40,171 nt of DNA from Pseudoneurospora amorphoporcata (Eukaryota; Ascomycota; Sordariomycetes; Sordariales; Sordariaceae): positions 1 to 40,171 of the forward strand of contig MU859315.1 in NCBI GenBank assembly GCA_033297205.1, in the 5' to 3' direction. Positions within the stretch are counted from its first letter, which is position 1, and each line of letters begins with the position of its first letter. Position numbers and translations under genes: made by a program. The notes beneath the pieces were generated by a model that worked only from the letters and a program-made list of their open reading frames with translations, did no database searches and was not told the origin of the DNA. Of this stretch, positions 39,993 through 40,171 are shown piece after piece.

Positions 39993-40171
39993 AGGGGATC
40001 ACGAAGCTCACCCGTGATGAGTTTTCATAGTGACATTCATGCAAATAGATATGGAGCGTTCTTGTCGTTACTGATGGCCAGGGCGTGGCGGAATTGGCGG
40101 TGATCGGGCGGCCGAGGAACCAATGTGGGATGTTCAATCACCTTAAGGAAGCCACGTGGCAAACCGGCCAT
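39993..40171. other. Window end, unassigned
   Basis: May include the second exon of the preceding gene; no recognisable content. Confidence 0.3.

Overview
This window looks like an accessory, repeat-rich region of a filamentous ascomycete, probably a Sordariomycete. Pointers are short introns (about 55-110 bp) with GTNNGY donors and CTAAC branch sites, CT-rich promoters, TTAGGG-type telomeric motifs, a chromodomain Ty3 integrase, an NLR-type nucleoside-phosphorylase relic, and C-to-T nonsense changes resembling light RIP. The species cannot be fixed from the sequence. Exon models are mine, built from splice signals and frame continuity.

Layout. 1-1320: a dispersed repeat (R1) reading into an intact two-exon gene (family B). 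1321-4530: no recognised gene; three diverged tandem units of about 250 bp lie at 3647-4430. 4536-6727: a three-exon coiled-coil gene broken by two TAG codons. 6770-7513: Ty3 integrase fragment. 7956-8584 and 9072-9849: two small uncharacterised genes, each with one lesion. 10836-11600: second R1 copy joined to a PNP_UDP relic. 11640-15400: an AT-rich island with an unknown ORF, a MADS-like tandem-repeat gene and a ferric reductase. 15433-22507: fragments, an intact Cys/His-rich gene, a degenerate tRNA, a beta-trefoil-like gene and a second Ty3 fragment inside a chimeric ORF. 22551-23691: R1 with divergent starts of families A and B. 24367-26550: an intact beta-lactamase-fold gene. 27056-30310: a retropepsin-like relic, the intact family A gene, and inverted R1/A copies. 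31315-33606: a telomere-motif palindrome, a SINE-like repeat, a transthyretin/HIUase-like gene and an S/T-rich ORF. 34961-37123: an SF1 helicase fused to a PD-(D/E)XK nuclease, with three TAG codons. 37700-39401: a truncated A divergent from an intact second B gene.

Main signal. Two unnamed gene families, A (start MAPxQLA) and B (C-terminal CELSPxMA domain with a conserved intron), recur as divergent pairs. In one pair (and, by inference, at the left edge) the spacer is R1, which also carries a conserved 5' splice donor pointing at B. In the 38 kb pair the spacer is unrelated, so the pairing may not be just passive repeat spread. Several long frames are otherwise open but interrupted by isolated TAG codons. 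This could be RIP-type decay, or premature UAGs of the kind known to be A-to-I edited in Sordariomycete sexual tissue.
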